Source: an uncultured Bacteroidales bacterium (GTDB lineage: Bacteria > Bacteroidota > Bacteroidia > Bacteroidales > UBA932). Taken from it: DNA of 64,000 nt. Made by a program: the position numbers and the translations under genes. The stretch covers positions 1 through 64,000 of the forward strand of contig CAJOKD010000010.1 in NCBI GenBank assembly GCA_905235085.1, in the 5' to 3' direction. Below the pieces are notes generated by a model that had not been told where the DNA came from, did not search any database, and saw only the letters and a program-made list of their open reading frames with translations. Below are positions 25,436-33,007 of the stretch, piece after piece (position 1 is the stretch's first letter; each line of letters opens with the position of its first letter).

Positions 25436-25492
25436 CAAATTTAGCATTTTTTTCTAAGAAAGAAATTATCTGCCAAGTATTTCTTATTTTTG
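25436..25492. promoter_or_regulatory. Divergent promoter region secDF / PD40 protein
   Basis: Minus strand: TAAATTTG at 25443-25436 points toward secDF. Plus strand: TATTTTTG at 25485-25492 points toward the gene at 25520. Both match the -7 consensus TAnnTTTG; no clear TTTG -33 box is seen at the right distance for either. Confidence 0.5.
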
Positions 25493-25519
25493 CAGATGCG
25501 TTGCCCGTGATTTTTCGAG

Positions 25520-27355
25520 ATGAGAAACAATCTTTTCTTCCGCATATCCATCTTGCTGACAGCAGTCCTCACCTGCGTCGGAACATCTGCCCAGACCACC
25601 CAGAAAAGACTGCTTGCACTTTCCGATTCCGCCAGGATGGCTTATGACTTCCCGGCAGCCCTGGATCTTTGCCGCAAGGCGATCCGCCTGGACTCCACTG
25701 CGAGGTCCAGGTATGAAGACCATCTTATCTTGGCCCAGAACGGCTTGAGTATGATGGACTTCTGCAGCCATCCGACGGTCGTTGCAAGGAAGGTGGTCCC
25801 GCTGAAGGAGTTCTTCCTCTATTACCCCCTGCCGGACGGTAGCTGGAGAGCTACTCCGAACCAGCTCGATTCCACGGCGAGGAACTTGATGGCAAAGGCT
25901 GTCTACGTGCCGGAGAACGCTACCGCGATATTCTATTCGGCCAACGACGACGACGGCATCCGCAACATCTACAAGACCACCCTCGACGGCGACCTCTGGT
26001 CTGCCCCTGCTCTTATCGGCGAACGGTTGACAAGCGCATCGGACGAGATATATCCTATGCTTTCATCCGACGGGGAAACTCTCTACTTCGCATCGAAGGG
26101 CCTGTACGGGATGGGCGGCTACGATCTCTACGTTTCCCACTGGAACAAGGACACCAAGGACTGGGACGTCCCTGTGAATATGGGCTTCCCGTATTCTTCT
26201 CCATATGACGACCTGCTGTTCATCAACTCCGAAGACGGAAAGTATTCCCTCTTCGCTTCCAACAGGGATTGCCAGAAGGACAGCGTTTGCATCTATGTAC
26301 TTGAATATGACGAGGTTCCGATCAGGAAGCCGATAAGTGACGTGGAGGAACTGCGGAATCTCTCCAAGCTGGAAGTCCCGGTCCGTGAAGACGTCGGGGA
26401 CGAACCTGAAACTCAAGACAAGGGCCAGCAGAACGAAAGCATCCGCAGATATGTCGCCAAGTTGAAGGAAGTCAGGGCCTTGCGTGATTCCCTCTCGGCC
26501 TTCAGGAAGCATATGGACGCTCTCAGGGCTATGATGGCAAATGTCGATGATGAAAAGAAAGAGAACCTCGCCGGAATAATAGCGTCGAAGGAAGAAGAGC
26601 TGCCTGCCCTGAACGAATCCTTACAGGTAGCTGTCGGCCAGCTCCAGGAGATAGAGATGGAATTCCTTTCCAAAGGCATCGTGCCTGACGAAAGCAAGCT
26701 GGAATCCGAAGCAAGCGCAGCAGGGACAGGTCTTTCTTCCGGTTTCGAGTTCTCCAAACGGGATTTCGGCCCGAGGCTGCAGCTTAGGATGAGCAGCACG
26801 AAGCCGAAGATAAACTATTCGTTCAAGATCCTCGGAGAGGCCCGTTTGGCAGACAGCAACACCCTGCCTGACGGACTGGTTTACCAGATCAAGCTGTTCA
26901 ACCAGCCGAGGAGAGCTTCCATGGCTGAGCTCAAGGGGCTGAGCCCGGTTTATGAAAGGAAGATATCTTCCGGCTACAGCTATTCGGCAGGATTGTTCAA
27001 CTCCTACAAGGACGCCCTCTCGAATATCAACAAAGTCAAGAGCAGAGGCTTCCGGAATGCCGAAATCATCGCCTTCAGCGACGGACAGCCGATAGGGGTC
27101 TCGAAGGCCAGGAACCTGGAATCCCAGCAGTCTGTCTACATTGTCGTCATATATCCGGAAAACGGCCAGTCACTTCCGGAAGAAGTCATCGCAAGGATCC
27201 ACGACTACTCGGGTCAGGACCTGATAAAGACCGTGGACAACGGTTCCGTCATCTTCAAGGTCGGTCCTTTCGACGAGAAGAACGAAGCCGAGTCCCTGGC
27301 CTCCGACATAAGGGCGGCAGGCGAGAGCAGCGTCTCCGTTACCGTGAGCCGTTGA
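25520..27355 (+). CDS. Secreted TPR/PD40 protein with SPOR-like C-terminus
   Basis: 611 residues with a signal peptide (MRNNLFFRISILLTAVLTCVGTSA). Residues about 30-85 are TPR-like. Residues about 130-260 carry WD40-like PD40 repeats: IFYSANDDDGIRNIYKTT, SDEIYPMLSSDGETLYFASK and YSSPYDDLLFINSEDGKYS. A charged coiled coil follows (about 320-400). The end (about 450-611) has two repeats built like SPOR domains (YQIKLFNQPRRASMAEL, YSAGLFNSYKDALSNINKVK, FKVGPFDEKNEAESLASDI), which bind denuded peptidoglycan strands. This suggests a periplasmic or outer-membrane-linked protein at the cell wall. The last 17 bases overlap the convergent TlpA gene. Confidence 0.78.
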   Translation: MRNNLFFRISILLTAVLTCVGTSAQTTQKRLLALSDSARMAYDFPAALDLCRKAIRLDSTARSRYEDHLILAQNGLSMMDFCSHPTVVARKVVPLKEFFLYYPLPDGSWRATPNQLDSTARNLMAKAVYVPENATAIFYSANDDDGIRNIYKTTLDGDLWSAPALIGERLTSASDEIYPMLSSDGETLYFASKGLYGMGGYDLYVSHWNKDTKDWDVPVNMGFPYSSPYDDLLFINSEDGKYSLFASNRDCQKDSVCIYVLEYDEVPIRKPISDVEELRNLSKLEVPVREDVGDEPETQDKGQQNESIRRYVAKLKEVRALRDSLSAFRKHMDALRAMMANVDDEKKENLAGIIASKEEELPALNESLQVAVGQLQEIEMEFLSKGIVPDESKLESEASAAGTGLSSGFEFSKRDFGPRLQLRMSSTKPKINYSFKILGEARLADSNTLPDGLVYQIKLFNQPRRASMAELKGLSPVYERKISSGYSYSAGLFNSYKDALSNINKVKSRGFRNAEIIAFSDGQPIGVSKARNLESQQSVYIVVIYPENGQSLPEEVIARIHDYSGQDLIKTVDNGSVIFKVGPFDEKNEAESLASDIRAAGESSVSVTVSR

Positions 27356-28430
27356 TACAGCCGGCAACCGCTTCCCTGATTCCTTCCCTCCTCAGGTTAC
27401 GCTTGATGATCGTCCCGTCCGGGCCGAACAGGATGATGTGTGGAATACCGGTTATTCCGTACAGTGAAGTCACCTCCTGCCCTGCGTCCAGTATCTGGTT
27501 CCAGGGGATTCCCAATTCCTTGATTGCGGTCTTTGTATTTTCCGGCTTGTCCCAGGAGGCCACTCCGAGGATATCGAAGCGCTCTCCACGGAACTCGTTC
27601 CACACTTCCTTCAGATACGGAATCTCTTCCCTGCAGGGACCGCACCAGGAAGCCCAGAAATCGACCAGGATATATTTCCCTTTCCCGACATAGTCCGAAA
27701 GCCAGAGAACCTTGCCGTCCGGCTGCTTCACTTCGAAATCAGTGAACTTCTTCCCTTCGGCAGTCGCTATCTTGGTCCTGTTTTCTTGCCTGAAAGCCAC
27801 TATGAAATCACTTGCCTGGGCTTCTTCAGAGAGTCGGCCCATCAAGGAATCCAAAACCCCGGGCTTGTCCGCATATATTCCCTGCAATGAGGATATCGCT
27901 TTAATTCCCAAATAGTTATCCCTGTTGTTTTCGAGCAGGCCAAGGTAATAATCCCTGGTTACCTCCTGCTGCTGCACATAGAATTCCTGGAAAAGATCTT
28001 CCTTCTTCGCGTCGTCCAGCGAAGTATCCACTCCCAGTTCGTGGAGCTTGTCGCTCATCGCCTTGGTAATCTTCCAGCGGAAAGCCGTCTCGGCAGACAG
28101 CCTGTCCGTAAGGGAGCCCTCGAAGCCCTTGACCCTCATCACGTCATATTCATCAGTGCTGAAAGTCAGCGTCCCGGGTTCGAATATGAAATGGGCGGAG
28201 CTGCCCAGGCCGAAAGTGCCCCTCCTGGTCTTGTCGGAAGGAAAGGTAACGTCCACCTTCCCGTCAACTACAGGGACATATATTACCGAATCCCTCCTCT
28301 CGCCGTCATAAACCTGGACGATGACCTGCTCTGGAGAGCGGCCCGAAGGAAAAACTGCCACAAGCCTGGTCTGGCCTTCCGAAAGGACACAGGCGAGCGA
28401 AAGCAGGATGAAGACTATTGTTCTTTTCAT
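27339..28430 (-). CDS. TlpA-family thiol-disulfide oxidoreductase
   Basis: 363 residues, signal peptide MKRTIVFILLSLACVLSEG. An N-terminal DUF4369-like beta domain (about 25-125) and a helical middle precede a thioredoxin fold from about 225 with the redox motif DFWASWCGPCREEIP (CxxC = Cys-Gly-Pro-Cys) and the cis-Pro segment YGITGIPHIILFGPDG. Such proteins reduce or isomerise disulfides in the periplasm. It is the last gene of the minus-strand operon running from 35613: the MBOAT gene stops at 28438, seven bases before this ATG. Why a thiol oxidoreductase ends an O-acylation operon is unclear; folding of the SGNH or transglutaminase proteins is possible. Confidence 0.88.
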   Translation of the reverse strand: MKRTIVFILLSLACVLSEGQTRLVAVFPSGRSPEQVIVQVYDGERRDSVIYVPVVDGKVDVTFPSDKTRRGTFGLGSSAHFIFEPGTLTFSTDEYDVMRVKGFEGSLTDRLSAETAFRWKITKAMSDKLHELGVDTSLDDAKKEDLFQEFYVQQQEVTRDYYLGLLENNRDNYLGIKAISSLQGIYADKPGVLDSLMGRLSEEAQASDFIVAFRQENRTKIATAEGKKFTDFEVKQPDGKVLWLSDYVGKGKYILVDFWASWCGPCREEIPYLKEVWNEFRGERFDILGVASWDKPENTKTAIKELGIPWNQILDAGQEVTSLYGITGIPHIILFGPDGTIIKRNLRREGIREAVAGCINGSR

Positions 28431-28437
28431 ACCGTTG

Positions 28438-30309
28438 TCAGAACTGGAAATAAATGAAACTTTGAAGGTCTGCGGTCAGGAACTGGCAGATTATGAATAC
28501 GGCCAATGCACAGACGAGGACCATAAGAGGAAGTGGCATGGAGGCGAACCAAAGGCGGTACCGGCGCTTGAAACGGTCCGGAAGCCAATGGATAAGCATT
28601 CCCACTGTGAAGAGTATTATCGCCACCCTGTGCTGGGCGGCAATCTTCGGAATCAGGCTCAGGTCCCACGCGCTTCCGATCCGGGTAATGATGTTCCTGG
28701 CATTCTCCCACGCTTTCGCATTCGCCTCGGCCGGGTCGATGTTGGACCCGCTCCGGAAGAACATCATCGTGAAAGTGAAGAATACGAAGGTGTTGAACAC
28801 CGCCCAGGCGTTGGAAAGCCATTTGAATCCAGCCTTGAACCCAAAGGAGTGATAGAGCATATGGACCAGCGATCCGGCGAATATGATGAGGCACCAGACC
28901 AGGAAAAGGTTGTAAGCCGGTGACGGATACGTGGTTGCAAGGTAGTACAGGATCCCGGAAACAGCCGCGGTCAGAACGGCACGCACATATACGTTGCATC
29001 TGCTCCAGAAACGGTAGATTATCATTCCGAGTCCGTTCAGGCCGCCCCAGATCATAAAGTTCCAGCTGGCTCCGTGCCATAAGCCTCCCAACAGCATCGT
29101 GTCCATCCTGTTGATGTCGGAAACCAGCTCCTTGCGGCTCTTCTTCACGAATATGATGAAGAAAGCCAGCACGGCCGTGAGGATGACGGTAGCCCAAAGC
29201 ATCCACCAGCTCTTGTTCAGGGCAGAGGCCAGGAATCCCGTGCAGACCAGGATCAGGTACGACCATACGGTACCCTTGCGGTTGCCTCCCAAAGGAATAT
29301 ACAGATAGTCCCGGAGCCATCTGGACAGGGAAATATGCCACCTTTTCCAGAAGACGGACATATTCGTAGCCTTGTACGGAGAATTGAAGTTCTTCGGAAG
29401 GTAGAAGCCCATCAGCATCGCGGTACCGATGGCAATGTCGGTGTACCCGGAGAAATCGGCATATATCTGGAGGGAATAGCAGAACATAGCCAGAAGGTTC
29501 TCGAATCCTGTGTACAAAGTCGGGTTCTCAAACACCCTGTCGCAAAGGCTGATAGCTATGAAGTCGCTCATTATCAGCTTTTTGGCCAATCCGTTCAATA
29601 TCCAGAAGACAGCTATTCCGAACTGCTTGCGGGTCAGGAAGAAAGGTTTCCTCAACTGCGGGATGAACTCATCGGCCCTCACAATAGGGCCGGCCACGAG
29701 CTGAGGAAAGAAACTGAGGTAGAATCCGAAGTCGAAGAAGTTCCTGACCGGGAGCAAAGGATACCTGCCCCTGTACACGTCCACTATGTAGCTGACAGCC
29801 TGGAACGTGAAGAAGGATATTCCTACGGGAAGGAAGATGGAATCCACTCCGAAGGCGGCGTGTCCGGCTATCCGGTTCCCCACTGCGGCGAAATAATCCT
29901 TGACCACGAAGCCGGTGCCGAACAAGTTGTTCACTACGTCGGTGAGGAAGTAGGCATATTTATAGTAGAAAAGCAACGACAGGTCCACCGTTATTCCCAG
30001 AAAGAGCACGAGGCCCTTCCAGAACCCTTTCCTGCAATGGGGCAACAGCCTGCCTGTCAGATAGTTCCATACTATCACGAAGGCGAACAGGATGATGAAC
30101 AGCCCGCTGGTCTTGTAGTAGAAGAACAGGCTCGCAAAGAACAGGAATGCATTGCGCATCAGGGTCTTGTTCTTCAGCAGGCACAGGAACGCCATCACGA
30201 ATGCGAAGAACGCCCAGAAATAGAACTGGGTGAACAGCAGCGGATGAGCCTGGTCGAAAGAGAACAGGTTCCCGAAGAAATCCAATGCAACTTCCCTGAA
30301 ATCCGTCAT
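28438..30309 (-). CDS. MBOAT-family O-acyltransferase (AlgI-like)
   Basis: 623 residues, longer than the usual 470-520 because of extended C-terminal helices. About 11-13 membrane segments. MBOAT signatures: GISFFTFQAVSYIVDVYRG (near 165), SFFPQLVAGPIVRADEF, SGYTDIAIGTAMLMG, FWKRWHISLSRWLRDYLYIPLGGNRKG, and the catalytic-His segment LLGGLWHGASWNFMIWGGLNG. Enzymes of this kind move acyl (often acetyl) groups across the inner membrane for polysaccharide O-acetylation. The ATG overlaps the upstream SGNH stop by four bases. Two SGNH proteins encoded just upstream would be periplasmic partners as AlgJ/AlgX are for AlgI. Confidence 0.92.
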   Translation of the reverse strand: MTDFREVALDFFGNLFSFDQAHPLLFTQFYFWAFFAFVMAFLCLLKNKTLMRNAFLFFASLFFYYKTSGLFIILFAFVIVWNYLTGRLLPHCRKGFWKGLVLFLGITVDLSLLFYYKYAYFLTDVVNNLFGTGFVVKDYFAAVGNRIAGHAAFGVDSIFLPVGISFFTFQAVSYIVDVYRGRYPLLPVRNFFDFGFYLSFFPQLVAGPIVRADEFIPQLRKPFFLTRKQFGIAVFWILNGLAKKLIMSDFIAISLCDRVFENPTLYTGFENLLAMFCYSLQIYADFSGYTDIAIGTAMLMGFYLPKNFNSPYKATNMSVFWKRWHISLSRWLRDYLYIPLGGNRKGTVWSYLILVCTGFLASALNKSWWMLWATVILTAVLAFFIIFVKKSRKELVSDINRMDTMLLGGLWHGASWNFMIWGGLNGLGMIIYRFWSRCNVYVRAVLTAAVSGILYYLATTYPSPAYNLFLVWCLIIFAGSLVHMLYHSFGFKAGFKWLSNAWAVFNTFVFFTFTMMFFRSGSNIDPAEANAKAWENARNIITRIGSAWDLSLIPKIAAQHRVAIILFTVGMLIHWLPDRFKRRYRLWFASMPLPLMVLVCALAVFIICQFLTADLQSFIYFQF

Positions 30310-31559
30310 CTCCCTTCCCTCCCAAGATATTCGGAATACTTGTCCATCAAGGCGTTGAAGAAAAGGTCGCCCTGAAGCTCATAACCCTCATCAGTGAAAT
30401 GGATCTTGTCGCGCCTGGCAAGGCCGGCCTTTTCCCATCTGCGCATCGATCCGAGTCCCCCCATTATCCCGAAGAAATCCCACACGGCACCGCCTGTGTC
30501 ACGGGCTATCCTGAAGAATGCGTCCCGCGCCGGCTCTCCGTTGGTATTGACATAATAACCGCGCTTCCGAGCATACCTGAAGGTGTCGTTGTTGGTTATG
30601 AACAGTATGGCGCAGTCGGGCAAGGCTTTGCGGACCCTTTCAACGAGAGCCTTGTACCGGCTCTCGAACAAAGCCGTATCGAAACTGTAAGCGACAGCAT
30701 CGTTGACCCCAATGGCGAATATCACCAGGTCAGGCGACACTTCCTCAAGGTCCCTCTCCAGGTCCCTGCATCTGGCATAAGACGGAAGCGAAGCACCGTT
30801 GACTCCTGTCCCTGAAACAGTTATACCGTGGAAAGGATTGTCCAGGTAAAGCCCGGTCAAGGTGAAATCCCCTGACTCTCCCCTGGTGGCGACCTTGACC
30901 GAATCAGTCATTGCCGGCAGGGTGAAAGTCCAGCAGGAATCTCCCCTCGAAGGCTCTCCGGACAGGGTATCCACGTCGCCGATGACAACCACAGGTGTCC
31001 GGTTCCCTCCGTCGGAATACCCGAGTACCTTGACGGAATCGAAATAATAGTGTGGATCGGTTTCCCTGGCCTTCCTGCCTCTGGACCTTATGGTTACCGA
31101 GGCGTTCCCGTCGGAAGCCGTGAGAGACATCCCCGTCAGGCCGAGCCTGTGGGGAGGGTCTTTCATCGTATTCCTTCCTACCTTCCAATTACCGGTGTAT
31201 CTGGTGACATAGCCGCTGGGATTGTTGGTCTTAGCGGCGGAGAACGGGAAGACAAGGCCGAACCCTCCGTCCGAGAGCGGCCTAAGGGACATCAGGTTGT
31301 TGCGCAGTTCCTTTACAAAAGTGCCGCCCTGGGTGTGCGAATCGCCTATGATGATTATCTTCAAGTCCCCACAGCTCTGGAACAAGACCGAATCCATCTT
31401 CCTGTATATCCGTTCGAAACCGGAACTGTCCCCAGGAAAGCGGAGTTCGTTCACGGAGGATTGCAGGAAAGGATATTCCGGGATATCCTTGCGCATCTCC
31501 TGGCCGTGGATGGCAAGAGGCAGAAGGAAGAGCAATGAATATGTCAGGAAACGTCTCAT
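30306..31559 (-). CDS. SGNH/GDSL-fold esterase or acyltransferase partner (1)
   Basis: 417 residues, N-terminal signal peptide (MRRFLTYSLLFLLPLAIHG). SGNH blocks: IIIIGDSHTQGG (block I, nucleophile Ser near residue 73), a Gly-containing middle, VIFAIGVNDAVAYS (block III, Asn near 284), and DKIHFTDEGYEL (block V, Asp and His near 390). A beta-sandwich of about 120 residues is inserted between blocks I and III (about 140-250). The secreted location and four-base overlaps with both neighbours link it to the MBOAT protein, so transfer of acyl groups to an envelope or extracellular glycan is likely. Paralogous to the next gene upstream. Confidence 0.85.
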   Translation of the reverse strand: MRRFLTYSLLFLLPLAIHGQEMRKDIPEYPFLQSSVNELRFPGDSSGFERIYRKMDSVLFQSCGDLKIIIIGDSHTQGGTFVKELRNNLMSLRPLSDGGFGLVFPFSAAKTNNPSGYVTRYTGNWKVGRNTMKDPPHRLGLTGMSLTASDGNASVTIRSRGRKARETDPHYYFDSVKVLGYSDGGNRTPVVVIGDVDTLSGEPSRGDSCWTFTLPAMTDSVKVATRGESGDFTLTGLYLDNPFHGITVSGTGVNGASLPSYARCRDLERDLEEVSPDLVIFAIGVNDAVAYSFDTALFESRYKALVERVRKALPDCAILFITNNDTFRYARKRGYYVNTNGEPARDAFFRIARDTGGAVWDFFGIMGGLGSMRRWEKAGLARRDKIHFTDEGYELQGDLFFNALMDKYSEYLGREGR

Positions 31560-33007
31560 CTGCGGCTTTCGATATATTCATTTATTACTTCCGAGGAAAT
31601 CTCCTGACGGAAACGGTAGAAATCGTAGTAGAACAGTATGGCGTCGGCCAGCGACCCTCCTATCTCATTGGCTCCCTTCGTCGTGAAATGGATGAAATCG
31701 GGACCTACGAAGGCAGGGCTGTGGTTGACCCAGGTGCTGACCGAGCCCGTTCCGCCCATCACGTCGAAGGTATCCCAATATGCCACCCCATGCCTGAGGC
31801 AGTTGACCCTGAGCGAATCGTTCAGTTCGTTCAGCAGAGGCCAGCTGGTGATCTTTCCGTCGCGGCTCTTCCCCATATCGGAAGGACCCACGAACAGCAG
31901 CTTGACATCCGGGGCGACTTCGTGGAGATAATCGAACTGCTCCGTGATGGTACCCATATACTGCGAAATACCGCTCCTGGAAGATATTCCCGGCATCGCA
32001 TTCGTGCCGAATTCAAGGATGATGAGACGCGTCCCCATCTTGCGGAAACTCTCGATGAATATGGGCTGGTCTATCTTCGTGAACACGTTCCCGGCGCTTC
32101 CGCGCAAGGCAACGTTGTCCACCGTGACCCCACCTTGCCCGTCCAGCATCACTCCGTATATCTCGGCGTTGCCCACGAAGCTGATCGTACCACGCTCTGC
32201 ATTCCCCGGAAGTGTCCAGCTGACCATCGAAACATCCGCCGAAGCAGTATCCAGCACGGTTTTCAACAAAGGATAGGAATCGCACTTGAGCGTCATCAGG
32301 AAGCCCTTGCTGTTATTCCCTAGAAGGACTGAAACCTTTGAAATCTCCCTTACCTTCTTCTGGGAATAGCTATTCTTCGTCGCAGCGAAGGAGAATGCCG
32401 CCGCCCCGGAAACATAACTGTACTGGGCCATAGGACCATAGCGGCGATGTGCGGCCCTGTGCCCATCTCCGACTATGGCAAAACGGGCGAGGTCTCCGGA
32501 AGCCGACTGGGCTATGGACACGGTAGGGACTTTCTGGATCATCGGAAGCATTCCCGTTCCGGAACCTCCGAAACGCTCCTGGAGCCTTTCCCTCAGGATG
32601 GCTGAAATCCTGTCCATCTCCAGTTGGGAATCCCCGTAATGCATTATCCTTACGATGTTTCCGGTAGTATCAGCAATCTCGATCTCGTGGAACAGGCTGT
32701 CGAAATAAGTATAGTTGCTGTCAGGGAAATGGATCCTGTTCGGGTTGCCGGTGATGTAGTCGAAGAAATAGCTCAGGGTATCCTGAGACTCGGCCAGGAC
32801 CTCCTGGTTGCGCCTGGTAACCTCCATAAGCGAATCCAGGTTGATGTTCCTCATCGGGTCGTGCAGGTCCTGCAGATACGATTCATAGGAAGGAAACTTC
32901 AGTTTGATCCCTCCTACGCGCCCCCCCTCCGATGGCATTGAATACCATACGGCGAACAAGAGGACGAATACGGAAAGGATGAAAAGAAGTATCTTCGGAG
33001 GTTTCAT
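31556..33007 (-). CDS. SGNH/GDSL-fold esterase or acyltransferase partner (2)
   Basis: 483 residues. One N-terminal hydrophobic segment (KILLFILSVFVLLFAVWYS) is a signal anchor. SGNH blocks: RIMHYGDSQLEMDR (nucleophile Ser), LIILEFGTNAMPG (block III with Asn), DFIHFTTKGANEIGG (Asp/His of block V). As in the neighbouring paralogue, a sandwich domain of about 140 residues is inserted after block I. Overlaps of four bases at both ends (31556-31559 and 33004-33007) show tight translational coupling. Two non-identical SGNH proteins with one MBOAT suggests two periplasmic steps, such as acyl relay and transfer, or two polymer substrates. Confidence 0.85.
   Translation of the reverse strand: MKPPKILLFILSVFVLLFAVWYSMPSEGGRVGGIKLKFPSYESYLQDLHDPMRNINLDSLMEVTRRNQEVLAESQDTLSYFFDYITGNPNRIHFPDSNYTYFDSLFHEIEIADTTGNIVRIMHYGDSQLEMDRISAILRERLQERFGGSGTGMLPMIQKVPTVSIAQSASGDLARFAIVGDGHRAAHRRYGPMAQYSYVSGAAAFSFAATKNSYSQKKVREISKVSVLLGNNSKGFLMTLKCDSYPLLKTVLDTASADVSMVSWTLPGNAERGTISFVGNAEIYGVMLDGQGGVTVDNVALRGSAGNVFTKIDQPIFIESFRKMGTRLIILEFGTNAMPGISSRSGISQYMGTITEQFDYLHEVAPDVKLLFVGPSDMGKSRDGKITSWPLLNELNDSLRVNCLRHGVAYWDTFDVMGGTGSVSTWVNHSPAFVGPDFIHFTTKGANEIGGSLADAILFYYDFYRFRQEISSEVINEYIESRR

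Noticed and set aside
29335..30375. 346-codon frame opposite the MBOAT gene
   Set aside because: Fully antisense to conserved membrane-protein motifs; no family features of its own.
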